This document shows positions 17,802-27,066 of a stretch of 64,000 nucleotides of DNA, one piece after another (position 1 is the stretch's first letter; each line of letters opens with the position of its first letter). The DNA is from Leucobacter weissii (lineage in GTDB: Bacteria; Actinomycetota; Actinomycetes; Actinomycetales; Microbacteriaceae). The stretch is from contig NZ_JAGDYM010000015.1 of NCBI RefSeq assembly GCF_017565745.1, forward strand, positions 62,001 through 126,000, in the 5' to 3' direction. The notes under the pieces are model-generated. The model searched no databases. It was not told the origin of the DNA and worked only from the letters and a program-made list of their open reading frames with translations. The position numbers were made by a program, and so were the translations under genes.

Positions 17802-18809
17802 TCAGCGTCCGCGGCGCGCGATGAAGAGCACGTAGCGCTCGAGCGCGTATTCGGGGTCGCGGCTGCCGCCCTTGAGCAGCCACTCGGTCTGCGCGCCGAG
17901 GTCGACGGCGCGAGCGAGGTCGGCCTCCCGCCAGCCCCTGGTCTCCCGCTGCGCCCGCTCGACCTGCCAGGGGGCCATGCCGAACGTCTTGGCCAGTTCG
18001 CCGGCGCTCCCTCGCGCCGCGAACACCCGGGCCATCGCTCGGACCTTCATGTTGAGCGCGGCCAGGAGCGGGATGGCGTCCGTTCCGGTGAGCAGAGCCT
18101 GCCTGAGGAGGAACAGCGCATCCGCGACGTTGCCCGCCGTCGCGGCGTCCGCCACCTTGAACGCACCGGCCTCGACGCGCCCCTCCGTGGCGCGCTCGAC
18201 GTCCTCCTCGCTCAGCCGCTGGCCCCGGTCCGAGACGAGCTGCCCGATCGCCCCCGCCAGCTCGCCGAGATCGCCGGCGTAGGCGGCGACGAGCGCGCGG
18301 GCCCCGGCCGGTGACAGCTGCGCGCCCAACCGGCGCAGCTCCGCCTGGGCGAACGCGAGGCGGTCGCCATCGCGCTTGATCTCGGCGCAGACGACCTCGA
18401 CGGCTCCGAGGGCCAGTCCCGCCTCTCCGCGAACGGCGTCGAGCAGCCCTCTCCCCCGCTGTCCGCCCCCGTGCCGGAGGACCAGCGTGGTGCCCTCTGC
18501 GGCGTGCTCGAGATAGCGCTTGGCATCCGCGATGAAGGCGTCGCTCGCCTTCTCCACACCGTCGACCCGGATCAGGCGCGGCTCCGCGAAGAGCGACGGA
18601 CTGGCGATCGTGAAGAGCTCTCCCGAGCCGTACGCCGCGGCCTCGATGTCGTGGATCTCGAGCGCCGGATCCTCCGCGCGCAGCGCATCGCGGATGGTCT
18701 GCGCCGTGCGATCCGCGAGGAACCGCTCGGGCCCGCTGATGAGCACGACGGGAGCGGGGCGCGCATCCCCGTACCCGAGTTGCGGGATCTTCGCCTTGCC
18801 TGCTGCCAC
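17802..18809 (-). CDS. holA: DNA polymerase III delta subunit
   Basis: 335 residues. Opens and loads the sliding clamp as part of the clamp loader. AAA+-like N-terminal region starts PVVLISGPERFLADRTAQTI; the C-terminal helical collar contains LLAALNMKVRAMARVFAARG. Delta lacks functional P-loop residues, as expected. GTG start at 18809 with TAGACT exactly 6 bases upstream, so a leaderless transcript. Lies downstream of comEA-comEC, the usual actinobacterial order, but with its own promoter. Confidence 0.92.
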   Translation of the reverse strand: MAAGKAKIPQLGYGDARPAPVVLISGPERFLADRTAQTIRDALRAEDPALEIHDIEAAAYGSGELFTIASPSLFAEPRLIRVDGVEKASDAFIADAKRYLEHAAEGTTLVLRHGGGQRGRGLLDAVRGEAGLALGAVEVVCAEIKRDGDRLAFAQAELRRLGAQLSPAGARALVAAYAGDLGELAGAIGQLVSDRGQRLSEEDVERATEGRVEAGAFKVADAATAGNVADALFLLRQALLTGTDAIPLLAALNMKVRAMARVFAARGSAGELAKTFGMAPWQVERAQRETRGWREADLARAVDLGAQTEWLLKGGSRDPEYALERYVLFIARRGR

Positions 18810-18908
18810 GCTTCGAGTCTACGGCCCACCGCCGACGTCTGAACGCGGACGCCCCGCCCCTGGCGCAGCCGGAGAACCTCCGGCGTTGCGATCGGAGCGC
18901 CCCCGGAT

Positions 18909-21359
18909 TCACGGTCGGGCCTCGCTCGCGTCGCCTTCCGCGCGTTCGACCCACGGTTCGAGTCCGCCGCCGGCCAGAGCCACGAGGGCGATCGACCCGT
19001 GCAGATCGGTGCGCAGCGGGCGCGCGCCGACGTCGACGAGCGCGGCCAGCGTCTCGGGAACCGGGTGCCCGTATCCGTTGCCCGTTCCGACCGACACCAG
19101 CGCCCATTCGGCGCCGACTGCGGCGGGCAGGCCCGGATCCTGGTCCCGGGAGCCGTGATGGGCGACCTTGATCACCTCGGCCGCGAGCTCCGTGCCGCTT
19201 CGCAGCAGCTCTCGTTGCTCCTCGGCCCCGGTGTCCCCGAGCAGCAGCACCCTCGCGCGTCCGACGGCCACCCGCATCACGAGGCTCGCCGAGTTGGTGT
19301 CGGGAGGCGCTCGACCCGCCGCCGGGGCCAGCACCTCCCATGCCGGCCCCGCCGCCCCGGAGGACCGCAGTCCCCGGCGGCCGATGCGGTAGGGGATCTG
19401 CGCAGCCTCGAGTCGCCGCACCACCTCCCGTCGAGCCGTCTCCTCTCCGCGCACGGCCGGCGCGATGAGCGCGGCATCGATGCGGTCGAGCAGCGCGGGC
19501 AGCGCCCCGACGTGGTCGCCGTCGTCGTGGCTCAGCACCGCGAGCGCGATCCGATCCACTCCGAAGCGCTCGAGACAGGCGCCGATCAGCGCGGGGTCGT
19601 CGCCGGTGTCGACCAGCATCACCTCGTCCGGCAGATCGGGATCGCGCAGGAGCAGGCCGTCGCCCTGCCCGACGTCGCAGGCGACCACCGCCCAATCGTG
19701 CGGCACGCTCAAGCGCGCCGCGCTCGGCGCGAGAAGCGTGATCGCCGCGATCGTGCCGAGCCCCAGGCCGGAGAGCGCGGTACTGGCGAGCCGCACGCGG
19801 AGGGGGACGTGCGGCGCGGCGCGCCAGGGCCGCCGGCGCGTCGCCCTCGCGCCTCCGGGCAGCCCGATGTGCCCGTGTCGGAGCGCCCAGGCGAGCAGCA
19901 GCGCAGTCTGACAGGCGACGAGCAGCAGCGCGCCGTTCCAGCCGCCGGGCCAGTGCCAGCGGCCCGCGGGCAGCTCCGCCGACACCCTCGCGGTCGCGGC
20001 GACCCAGCGGGCGGGCAGACCTGCGCAGAACAGCGCGACGTCTCCGAGCGCCGGAGCCGTCTGAAGGAGCAGGGCCGAGACGAGCCCCAGCCCGGTGCCG
20101 AGCGGCGCAGCCGGCGCGGCGATCGCATTGGCGACGACCCCGACCGCGGGGATCCCCGGCTGGAGCAGCAGGAGCAGCGGGCCGCAGGCGAGTTGCGCGG
20201 CCAGGGCCACCGAGACCGGAAGGGCGAATGCGGCGGGGAGCCGGACCAGACTGCGCAGGCGATCGGCGATGGGTGCGGCCATGAGCAGGATCCCGGCGGT
20301 CGCGACGACCGAGAGCGCGAATCCCGGCTGCAGCGCCTGCCAGGGATCCGCGAGAAGCAGCACGAGCATGGCCAGACCCAGCGCGGGCAGCGCATTCGCG
20401 CGCTTGCCGCCGAACCCCGAGACGAGGATCACCGCGGCCATCACCGCGGCCCGCTGCACGCTGGCGTCGGGGCCGACGACGGTGACGAACAGGCCCAGCG
20501 CGGCGGCGGCGAGAAGCGGGCGCAGCCGTCTCCCGGCCCCCAGTCCGGCGAGCACCCACGAGATAGCGCCGACCACGAGCGCGCAGTTCGCTCCGGAGAC
20601 GGCGGTGAGGTGGGTCAGCGAGCTCGCGAGCATCGCCTCGTCGAGATCCTCGCTCACCAGCGAGGTGTCGCCCACTGCGAACCCCGGCACCAGCTCAGTC
20701 CCCGGCATCCGCTCGGCGGCGTTCCGCAATCCGGTGCGCAGCTCGGCCGCGAGACCCCCGAGCAGGGCGGACGGCCCTCCGCTTTCCCGTTCCCGGATCT
20801 CGTGTACGTCGACCCCGAAGCCCGCCGACGAGGCCGGTTCGAGGAGCTCGGGACTGCCCCGGGCCATGACCGCGGTGCCGGGAGCCCAACGCGGCCCCGG
20901 CCGGTCGTCGAGCCAGAGCAGCACGGGGATCCGGCCGCTCGGCGCGACCGCCTCCGCGCTCACCCACCAGCGCTCCCCGAAGCCCGCCGGAATCGGCTCG
21001 GGAAAACCGGTGAGGTCGGCTGCGAAGTCGACGGCGCGGCCCTGTGCGGCGGCACCGATCCAGCCCTGGTCCGCTCGCGCCTCCTCCTGCGAGGCGATCC
21101 TCGCTGCCGCGATCAGCAGCAGGGCGCAGGTCAGAAGGACCGCACCGGCCCATCCGGCGATCCTCTCTCGTGAGCGGCGCGTCAGGAGCAGCAGCACGAC
21201 CGACCCCAGCGCCGCGGCGGCCGGTGCGATCCGATGCGCGGAGCCCGGCACGGTGATCGCCCAGGCGACGACCGCCCAGACCAGCGCGGCGGGCGCCAGC
21301 AGGCGCCAGGTGCCCGGCACCGGGCCGTCGAGACCGGCGTCCGGCGCGCCCCGGCTCAC
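18909..21359 (-). CDS. comEC: ComEC/Rec2 DNA-uptake channel with metallo-beta-lactamase domain
   Basis: 816 residues. N-terminal membrane segments and a soluble OB-like region (about 1-230), then the Competence core with VSGANCALVVGAI and many transmembrane helices (about 230-520), then a C-terminal metallo-beta-lactamase domain with DVGQGDG, LSHDDGDHVGAL and VAHHGSRD. In competent bacteria this forms the membrane channel for single-stranded DNA. The GTG start overlaps the comEA stop (GTGA). No comEB or pilus genes are in the window, so competence cannot be claimed. Confidence 0.92.
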   Translation of the reverse strand: MSRGAPDAGLDGPVPGTWRLLAPAALVWAVVAWAITVPGSAHRIAPAAAALGSVVLLLLTRRSRERIAGWAGAVLLTCALLLIAAARIASQEEARADQGWIGAAAQGRAVDFAADLTGFPEPIPAGFGERWWVSAEAVAPSGRIPVLLWLDDRPGPRWAPGTAVMARGSPELLEPASSAGFGVDVHEIRERESGGPSALLGGLAAELRTGLRNAAERMPGTELVPGFAVGDTSLVSEDLDEAMLASSLTHLTAVSGANCALVVGAISWVLAGLGAGRRLRPLLAAAALGLFVTVVGPDASVQRAAVMAAVILVSGFGGKRANALPALGLAMLVLLLADPWQALQPGFALSVVATAGILLMAAPIADRLRSLVRLPAAFALPVSVALAAQLACGPLLLLLQPGIPAVGVVANAIAAPAAPLGTGLGLVSALLLQTAPALGDVALFCAGLPARWVAATARVSAELPAGRWHWPGGWNGALLLVACQTALLLAWALRHGHIGLPGGARATRRRPWRAAPHVPLRVRLASTALSGLGLGTIAAITLLAPSAARLSVPHDWAVVACDVGQGDGLLLRDPDLPDEVMLVDTGDDPALIGACLERFGVDRIALAVLSHDDGDHVGALPALLDRIDAALIAPAVRGEETARREVVRRLEAAQIPYRIGRRGLRSSGAAGPAWEVLAPAAGRAPPDTNSASLVMRVAVGRARVLLLGDTGAEEQRELLRSGTELAAEVIKVAHHGSRDQDPGLPAAVGAEWALVSVGTGNGYGHPVPETLAALVDVGARPLRTDLHGSIALVALAGGGLEPWVERAEGDASEARP

Positions 21360-22168
21360 ACGGTCACCGACTCTCGCAGGCTCTCGAAGGTCTTCTCCCC
21401 GATCCCCGAGACCTCCAGCAACTGCTCCACGCTGCCGAAGCCCCCATTCGCCTCCCGCCAGTCGATGATGCGCTGCGCGATCGCCGGTCCGACGCGCGGC
21501 AGCGTCTGCAGCGCAGCGGCGTCCGCGGTGTTCAGGTCGATCGGACCTCCGGCACGGTCCGCGGCCGCCGGATCGGGCGCGCCCCCGGGCGGCGCGCCCT
21601 TCGCCGCCGCATCCGCGTCCGGCACCACGATCTGCTCCCCGTCGACCACCTCGCGGGCGAGATTGACCCCGGCGAGTTCGGCCGCACGCCGGGCGCCCCC
21701 GGCCGCCTCGATCGCCTCCTCCACCCTCGATCCCGGCGCGAGCTCCACGACCCCGGGAGAGCGGACCTCCCCGACCACGTGCACGAAGACGCCGGGCGCG
21801 TTCTCGGGGAGGAGCGCGACGCCGTCGGGCTGCTCCGCGCCCTCCGTCCGCTCCGGATCCTCCGCTTCCGAGGACCCGAGCTCGTGCCGGCCCGGCTGCT
21901 CCGACGCCTCGAGCCCCGGGATTCCTCCCGACGACTGCACCGCGACGAGAACGACCGCGATCACCGTCGCCAGCAGGAAGAGTCCCCCGCCGACGAGCGC
22001 CGGCATGCGGACCGCGCGGATGACCCGCTCGCGGAATGTCGGCCGGGTCGCGAGGGAGATCGGATCCGGTCGATCAGCGGTGGGATCCGCGAGGCGCACG
22101 GGCTCGTTCCAGCGGTGAGACGCGTGGCGGCGGGGGCTCGTTACGGTGCGGGTCGAGGGGGTTCTCAT
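21356..22168 (-). CDS. comEA: ComEA-like DNA receptor (SLBB plus helix-hairpin-helix)
   Basis: 270 residues. One membrane anchor (about 54-78), an acidic linker, an SLBB domain (VFVHVVGEVRSPGVVELAPGSRV onward), a proline/alanine spacer, and a C-terminal helix-hairpin-helix DNA-binding module (DLNTADAAALQTLPRVGPAIAQRI). It would bind incoming double-stranded DNA outside the membrane and hand it to ComEC, with which it overlaps by 4 bases. TACGGT stands 6 bases before the ATG at 22168, so it is probably leaderless. Confidence 0.92.
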   Translation of the reverse strand: MRTPSTRTVTSPRRHASHRWNEPVRLADPTADRPDPISLATRPTFRERVIRAVRMPALVGGGLFLLATVIAVVLVAVQSSGGIPGLEASEQPGRHELGSSEAEDPERTEGAEQPDGVALLPENAPGVFVHVVGEVRSPGVVELAPGSRVEEAIEAAGGARRAAELAGVNLAREVVDGEQIVVPDADAAAKGAPPGGAPDPAAADRAGGPIDLNTADAAALQTLPRVGPAIAQRIIDWREANGGFGSVEQLLEVSGIGEKTFESLRESVTV

Positions 22169-22276
22169 CCCCCGACCGTATGCGGCGCGGAGAGCCCCGA
22201 AGCGGGGCGCAGGCGAATCTGTGGAGAGGCTTCGCCGGTCCCTCGGACGGGCTTTCCTGTGAGGGGCGATACTCCA

Positions 22277-22318
22277 ACATCACATGCAATAAAGGTTCTG
22301 CTACCATTCATCTGATGT
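22277..22318 (+). promoter_or_regulatory. efeU promoter with two copies of a palindromic operator
   Basis: Copy B, TTCATCTGATGT (22307-22318), has core CATC-N-GATG and overlaps the end of a -10 (TACCAT, 22302-22307) and the likely start point near 22314. Copy A (ACATCACATG, 22277-22286, one core mismatch) covers where the -35 should be. The identical 12-mer plus a second copy occupies the same positions at the cpfC promoter (28174-28213). Binding protein unknown; an iron- or haem-responsive repressor is the natural guess. Confidence 0.7.
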
Positions 22319-22364
22319 GTTTGATCGGATGATCGACGCGCAACCAGCTAACGGAAGTACGGAC

Positions 22365-23375
22365 GTGTTCTTCGCCTCCTTTTTGATCGGCCTCCGCGAG
22401 GGCCTCGAAGCGGCACTCATCATCGGCATCCTCCTCGCCTACGTCGGCAAACTCGGCCGGGACGACGTGAAGCAGAAGATCTGGCTCGGGGTCTGGATCG
22501 CCGTGGGCCTCTCCCTCGCGCTCGGGGCGCTCTTCACCTTCGGCAGGTACGGGCTCAGCTTCACCGCCCAGGAGGTGATCGGCGGATCGATGTCCCTGCT
22601 CGCCGTCGCGATGGTCACCTGGATGGTGTTCTGGATGATGAACACCGGCAGCAAGCTGAAGGACGAACTGCAGACCGGGGTCGATCGCGCGCTGCTGATC
22701 GGATCGGGCTGGGCGATCTTCTGGCTGGCGTTCGTCTCCGTCGCGCGCGAGGGCATCGAGACGACGCTGATGCTGTGGGGCTGGGCGGGCAACCTCGTCG
22801 CCGCCGCCGGCGCGGTGGTCGGGATACTCATCGCCGTCGGCATCGGCTACCTGTTCAACCGGGGCATGCTGCGCATCAATCTCCGCGTCTTCTTCGCCTG
22901 GACCGGCACCTTCCTGATCATCGTCTCCGCCGGAGTGCTCGCCTACGGGATCCACGACCTCCAGGAGGCCGCCGTGCTGCCGGGCCCGTTCTCGGGGTCG
23001 CCGATCACCCCGACGAACTTCCGCACCGGGGAGGTGCTCACCGGATTCACCGACTCCCCCTTCTGGGCGGCCGCGTATCCGTTCGGGTGGGCCTTCAACC
23101 TCGAGCACGTGATCGAGCCGAGCGGCATGCTCGCGGCCTTCCTCAAGGGCACGGTCGGCTTCGTCCCCCTCATGAGCTGGCTCGAGGTCACCCTCTGGGC
23201 GCTCTACCTCGCCATCGTCTTCCCGTTCTTCATCCGCCAGGTGATCCGCGCGCGCAAGGAGGCGTCGGATCGCGCGAAAGGCGGGAAGAGCCGGGCTCAC
23301 CAGACCCCGACGCCTCCGTCGGATCGCAGATCCGACGCCCTGGAGACGGCGGACGCACAACAAGGAGAAATATGA
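22365..23375 (+). CDS. efeU: EfeU/Ftr1-type iron permease
   Basis: 336 residues from GTG 22365. Integral membrane iron permease with the two paired iron-binding motifs REGLE (residues 11-15) and REGIE (128-132) in a seven-helix Ftr1 fold. I chose this GTG because CGGAAG precedes it by 7 bases and Ftr1 proteins begin almost directly with the first helix; in-frame starts at 22317 (GTG) and 22329 (ATG) would add a short polar tail. The last codons overlap efeO (ATGA). A five-codon ORF (ATG at 22315) lies at the likely transcript start. Works with EfeO and EfeB in iron import. Confidence 0.92.
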   Translation: MFFASFLIGLREGLEAALIIGILLAYVGKLGRDDVKQKIWLGVWIAVGLSLALGALFTFGRYGLSFTAQEVIGGSMSLLAVAMVTWMVFWMMNTGSKLKDELQTGVDRALLIGSGWAIFWLAFVSVAREGIETTLMLWGWAGNLVAAAGAVVGILIAVGIGYLFNRGMLRINLRVFFAWTGTFLIIVSAGVLAYGIHDLQEAAVLPGPFSGSPITPTNFRTGEVLTGFTDSPFWAAAYPFGWAFNLEHVIEPSGMLAAFLKGTVGFVPLMSWLEVTLWALYLAIVFPFFIRQVIRARKEASDRAKGGKSRAHQTPTPPSDRRSDALETADAQQGEI

Positions 23376-24652
23376 GAAAGAAACTGTTCGCTCTCACCGG
23401 ACTCGCAGCGGCGAGCACCATGCTGCTCGCCGGTTGCGTGCAGAACCAGCCATCGAGCGAGGAGCCCTCGGGCAACGTCCTGACCGTCTCCTCGACCGCG
23501 GATGCGTGCGACGTCTCGGCGGCCACCGCCGAGAGCGGCAACGTCACCTTCACCATCGCGAACGACGGCGATCAGACGACCGAGTTCTACCTCCTCGGCG
23601 AAGACGGCCTGCGCATCGTCTCCGAGCGCGAGAACATCGCCCCGGGCTCCTCCGCGGATCTCTCCGTCTCGCTGCAGCCCGGAGACTACTTCACCGCGTG
23701 CAAGCCGGGCATGCGCGGCGCGAACATCGGCGAGGCCGCCTTCCAGGTCACCGGCGAGCCGATCGAGCTCACCGGCGAGGACCAGGAGCTGTTCGACCAG
23801 GTGGTCGTCGACTACATCAACTTCGTCAAGAACGAGATCGCCGAGCTCGTCCCCAACGTCGAGGAGTTCGCCCAGGCCTACATCGACGGCGACGACGACA
23901 CCGCGCGCGAGCTCTACGCCGACATCCGCGTGAACTACGAGCGCATCGAGCCCGTGGCCGAGGCGCTCGGCGTGCTCGATCCCCGCATCGACTACCGCGA
24001 GATCGACTACCTCGCGGAGGCCGATCTCCTGGCGGAGGACGACCCCACGTTCACCGAGTGGCTCGGCTTCCACCGGATCGAGAAGGATCTCTGGGTTCCC
24101 GAGGACGACGCCGTGCAGCCCGACGGCGCGAGCGCCTGGGAGGACTGGGAGCCGTCGACCGACGAGCAGCGGAAGACGATCGGCGAGACGCTGATCAGCG
24201 ACGTGAACGCCCTCTACGACGCGGTCCACGACGAGAACTTCATCGCCGACCAGCAGATCGACGTCGCCACGGTCTCGAACGGCGCCTCCTCGCTGCTCGA
24301 GGAGATCGCGGTCGGCAAGGTGACCGGCGAGGAGAACTGGTGGTCGCACTACGACCTGTGGGACTTCCAGGCCAACCTCGAGGGCTCCAGGATCGCCTTC
24401 GACCTCGTCGCTCCGATCGCGGAGCGCAAGGGCGCGGAGGGCACCGAGCTGGTCACGACCATCAACGCCGAGTTCGACGCGCTGCAGGCGCTGCTCGATC
24501 AGTACGGCAACCTCGATGACGGCTTCGTGCTGTACGACGAGGTGACCACCGAGCAGCAGAACGAGCTGGTCGACCAGATCAACGCGCTGCGCGAGCCGCT
24601 GTCGAAGCTCACCGGGACCGTCCTCGGCATCGAGGCTCCCGAGGAGGAGTAG
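23372..24652 (+). CDS. efeO: EfeO, lipoprotein iron-binding component
   Basis: 426 residues. Lipoprotein signal ending LLAG-C. An N-terminal cupredoxin-like domain (about residues 40-130) is followed by an M75/imelysin-type domain with the metal-site motif HRIE (His234 to Glu237). Holds or passes iron to EfeU outside the membrane. ATG at 23372 overlaps the efeU stop and has AAGGAGAA just upstream. Terminates in a G/C hairpin. Confidence 0.94.
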   Translation: MRKKLFALTGLAAASTMLLAGCVQNQPSSEEPSGNVLTVSSTADACDVSAATAESGNVTFTIANDGDQTTEFYLLGEDGLRIVSERENIAPGSSADLSVSLQPGDYFTACKPGMRGANIGEAAFQVTGEPIELTGEDQELFDQVVVDYINFVKNEIAELVPNVEEFAQAYIDGDDDTARELYADIRVNYERIEPVAEALGVLDPRIDYREIDYLAEADLLAEDDPTFTEWLGFHRIEKDLWVPEDDAVQPDGASAWEDWEPSTDEQRKTIGETLISDVNALYDAVHDENFIADQQIDVATVSNGASSLLEEIAVGKVTGEENWWSHYDLWDFQANLEGSRIAFDLVAPIAERKGAEGTELVTTINAEFDALQALLDQYGNLDDGFVLYDEVTTEQQNELVDQINALREPLSKLTGTVLGIEAPEEE

Positions 24653-24667
24653 CCGCCGGGTTCGAGT

Positions 24668-24701
24668 ACGGGGGCGGGGCGCCGAGGCGCTCCGCCCCCG
24701 T
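24668..24701 (+). terminator. efeUO terminator
   Basis: 14-base arms (24668-24681 with 24688-24701) with one G-T mismatch, loop CCGAGG, 15 bases after the efeO stop. Confidence 0.75.
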
Positions 24702-24723
24702 CCGCGTCTCGGCGCAACGCGCC

Positions 24724-24850
24724 TCCCGGTCAGCGCGCGTCCGGATCCGCTCGGCCCGAGCCCGGCGTCCCGGTCAGCGCGCATCCCAGATGGGATCGGG
24801 ATCGTCGAATGGGCGCGGGGTGCACCGCACGACTCGCGCCCATTCGACGA
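24724..24850. repeat. structured gap between efeO and efeB: 15-bp direct repeat and 16-bp inverted repeat
   Basis: The 15-mer TCCCGGTCAGCGCGC occurs at 24724-24738 and 24768-24782 (period 44). Next to it is a perfect 16-bp inverted repeat (24802-24817 with 24835-24850), likely the efeB-side terminator. No gene in this 270-base convergent gap. Confidence 0.75.
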
Positions 24851-24922
24851 ATGGCGTCCCGCTCACGGGGAGCGGACGGGGCTGCAGAGGATCCGCGCCG
24901 CGACGGTTCAGCTCGCGTCGAA

Positions 24923-26326
24923 TCAGCCCGCCTCGAACAGCTGCTGCCCGACGTAGCCGCCCTCTGAGACGCCCGGCGGGATCAGGAACACCGACGAGGC
25001 CGTCGTCTTCAGATACTCGATGAACAGGTCGTCCCGAGCCATGTTCTTGTGCACGACGGAGAAGCGCTCGGGCGCGTTCACGAACGCGATGAAGAACAAT
25101 CCGGCGTCGAGGCGCCCCTGGTCGTCGTTCCCGTCCGTGAAGTTGTAGCCGCGACGCAGCATGCGGATGCCGTCGTTGTTGCTCGGGTGCACGCGCGCCA
25201 CGTGAGAGCGCTCGTCGATGAGCAGCGCGCCGGACGCATCCGTCGCCGCGAAATCCGGCTCGTCGAACTCGCCGCCGCCGGAGAGGGGGGCGCCGTCCCG
25301 CTTGTCGCGGCCGGTCACGCGCTCCTGCTCCCCCAGTTGCACGCCGTCCCAGACCTCGATCGTCATGGAGATGCGGCGGGCGATCAGATAGGTGCCGTTC
25401 ACGGCCCAGTCGGGGCCCTGAGACTCTCCGATCCAGACGTGCTCCTCGAGCCGGTCGGGTTCCTCCGCCCGGATGTTGGCCGTGCCGTCCTTCTGCCCAA
25501 ACAGGTTGCGCGGCGTGTCCTGAGAGGTCGAGGTCGACGAGGTGCGGCCGTAGCCGAGCTGCGACCACCGCAGCTGCGCGCGGCCGAAGGCGATCCTGGT
25601 GAGGTTGCGGATCGCGTGGACCGCGACCTTGGGGTCGTTCGCGCAGGCCTGGATGCACAGATCCCCCGCGGATCGCCCGCGGTCGATGAAGTCGTTGATC
25701 ATCTTGGGCAGCTCGGTGAAGTGCTCGGGCAGCTGCGCGGCCAGCCCGAAGCGGTCCTCCCCCGCATCGGTCGAGAAGAGCGATCTGCCGAAGCCGATGG
25801 TCACGGTGAGCCCGGCGGGAGCGATGCCGGTGGCCTCCCCGGTGTCGTCAGGCGGCAGGTACGGACCGCCGTCGAAGGCCCCGCGTGCGCTGACGTCGAG
25901 CCCCTGCGTGATCCGGCTCGCCGCGTAGCTCCAGTCCTGCAGGAGCTCGATGAGATCATCGCGGCCCAGCCCCTCGCGGATGTCGAAGGCCGCGAAATGC
26001 AGGTGCTCCTGCTCCGGGGTGACGATCCCGGCCTGATGGGCGCCGGCGAAGGGATAGCTCAGTCCGGCTCCGGGCTCGCCGGAGGATCCGGTCGCCGCGA
26101 CGACCGCGGCCGTCCCGGCCACGCCGATCGACGCGCCGGCCACACCGCCGCCGAGCAGCGCGAGCATCCCGCGACGGGAGAGCCCCCTCCCGACCGGGGA
26201 TCCGGCGTTCTCCTGCGCTCCGGCCTCAGGCGCCGGGTCGGCGCCCGCCTCCGGCGCCGGGGCGCCCTGGGACCCGGAATCCTCACCCGGCGAGCGACTC
26301 GGCTCGGGCAGATCGTCCTCGCTCAT
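24923..26326 (-). CDS. efeB: EfeB, Tat-exported DyP-type haem peroxidase
   Basis: 467 residues. A long acidic/proline-rich N-terminus precedes a twin-arginine signal (LSRRGMLALLGG, Arg51-52). The DyP fold carries FGQKDGTANI (GxxDG motif) and the proximal haem histidine in HVARVHPSN. EfeB proteins oxidise ferrous iron or act on haem outside the membrane in the EfeUOB system. Here it is not downstream of efeO but on the opposite strand, 7 bases after chdC in a chdC/cpfC transcript, which links iron import directly to haem synthesis. Confidence 0.94.
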   Translation of the reverse strand: MSEDDLPEPSRSPGEDSGSQGAPAPEAGADPAPEAGAQENAGSPVGRGLSRRGMLALLGGGVAGASIGVAGTAAVVAATGSSGEPGAGLSYPFAGAHQAGIVTPEQEHLHFAAFDIREGLGRDDLIELLQDWSYAASRITQGLDVSARGAFDGGPYLPPDDTGEATGIAPAGLTVTIGFGRSLFSTDAGEDRFGLAAQLPEHFTELPKMINDFIDRGRSAGDLCIQACANDPKVAVHAIRNLTRIAFGRAQLRWSQLGYGRTSSTSTSQDTPRNLFGQKDGTANIRAEEPDRLEEHVWIGESQGPDWAVNGTYLIARRISMTIEVWDGVQLGEQERVTGRDKRDGAPLSGGGEFDEPDFAATDASGALLIDERSHVARVHPSNNDGIRMLRRGYNFTDGNDDQGRLDAGLFFIAFVNAPERFSVVHKNMARDDLFIEYLKTTASSVFLIPPGVSEGGYVGQQLFEAG

Positions 26327-26333
26327 CTCGCCG

Positions 26334-27044
26334 TCACACCAGCGCCCGGCGCAGCAGCGCCTCGGCGTCTCCGCGCGGGCCGGTGAAGAACGGCAGCTCC
26401 TCGCGCACGTGACGCCTCGCCTCCGTGGCGCGCAGTTCTCGCATCAGATCGACGATGCGCAGGAGGTCGTCGGCCTCGAAGGCGAGCAGCCATTCGTAGT
26501 CGCCCAGGGCGAACGAGGCCACCGTGTTCGCCAGGACGTCGCCGTAGTCGCGGGCGGCGGCTCCGTGCTCCCTCAGCAGCTCGCGGCGCTCCGCGTCGGG
26601 CAGCAGATACCACTCGTAGGAGCGCACGAAGGGATAGACGCAGAGATACCGCTTCGGCGCATCGCCCGCGAGGAAGGCCGGAACGTGTCCGCGGTTGAAC
26701 TCGGCGGCGCGGTGGACGCCCACGTTCGACCAGACCGGCGCCAGGCGCGCCTCGCTGCGCTCGAGCAGCACGCGGTAGGCGCGCTGCAGCGTCTCGGGGA
26801 CCGGCGCGTGGAGCCAGAGCAGCAGATCCGCGTCGGCGCGGAAGCCGGACACGTCGTACCATCCCCGGACGACCAGTCCGTCGATACCCGCGAGATCCTC
26901 GACGATCGACGCCACCGCCGATTCGCCCGGAGCCGGGACGCCCCGATGCTCCTGGAACACCGCGTACATCGTGTAGTTGACGGATGCGTTGATCGACTCC
27001 GCCACCGCCGAATGGTCGACGTGGGGCCGCTCCTGCTCGCTCAT
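26334..27044 (-). CDS. chdC: coproheme decarboxylase (HemQ)
   Basis: 236 residues. Last step of the coproporphyrin-dependent haem pathway: coproheme III plus peroxide gives haem b. Tyr137 (VYPFVRS), His120 (NRGHVPAF) and His160 keep the spacing of the catalytic Tyr, distal His and proximal His known in actinobacterial ChdC. ATG at 27044 with GAGGAGC upstream. Lies 22 bases downstream of cpfC, which makes its substrate. Confidence 0.94.
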   Translation of the reverse strand: MSEQERPHVDHSAVAESINASVNYTMYAVFQEHRGVPAPGESAVASIVEDLAGIDGLVVRGWYDVSGFRADADLLLWLHAPVPETLQRAYRVLLERSEARLAPVWSNVGVHRAAEFNRGHVPAFLAGDAPKRYLCVYPFVRSYEWYLLPDAERRELLREHGAAARDYGDVLANTVASFALGDYEWLLAFEADDLLRIVDLMRELRATEARRHVREELPFFTGPRGDAEALLRRALV

Positions 27045-27066
27045 GCTGCTCCTCGATTCCCTCTGC

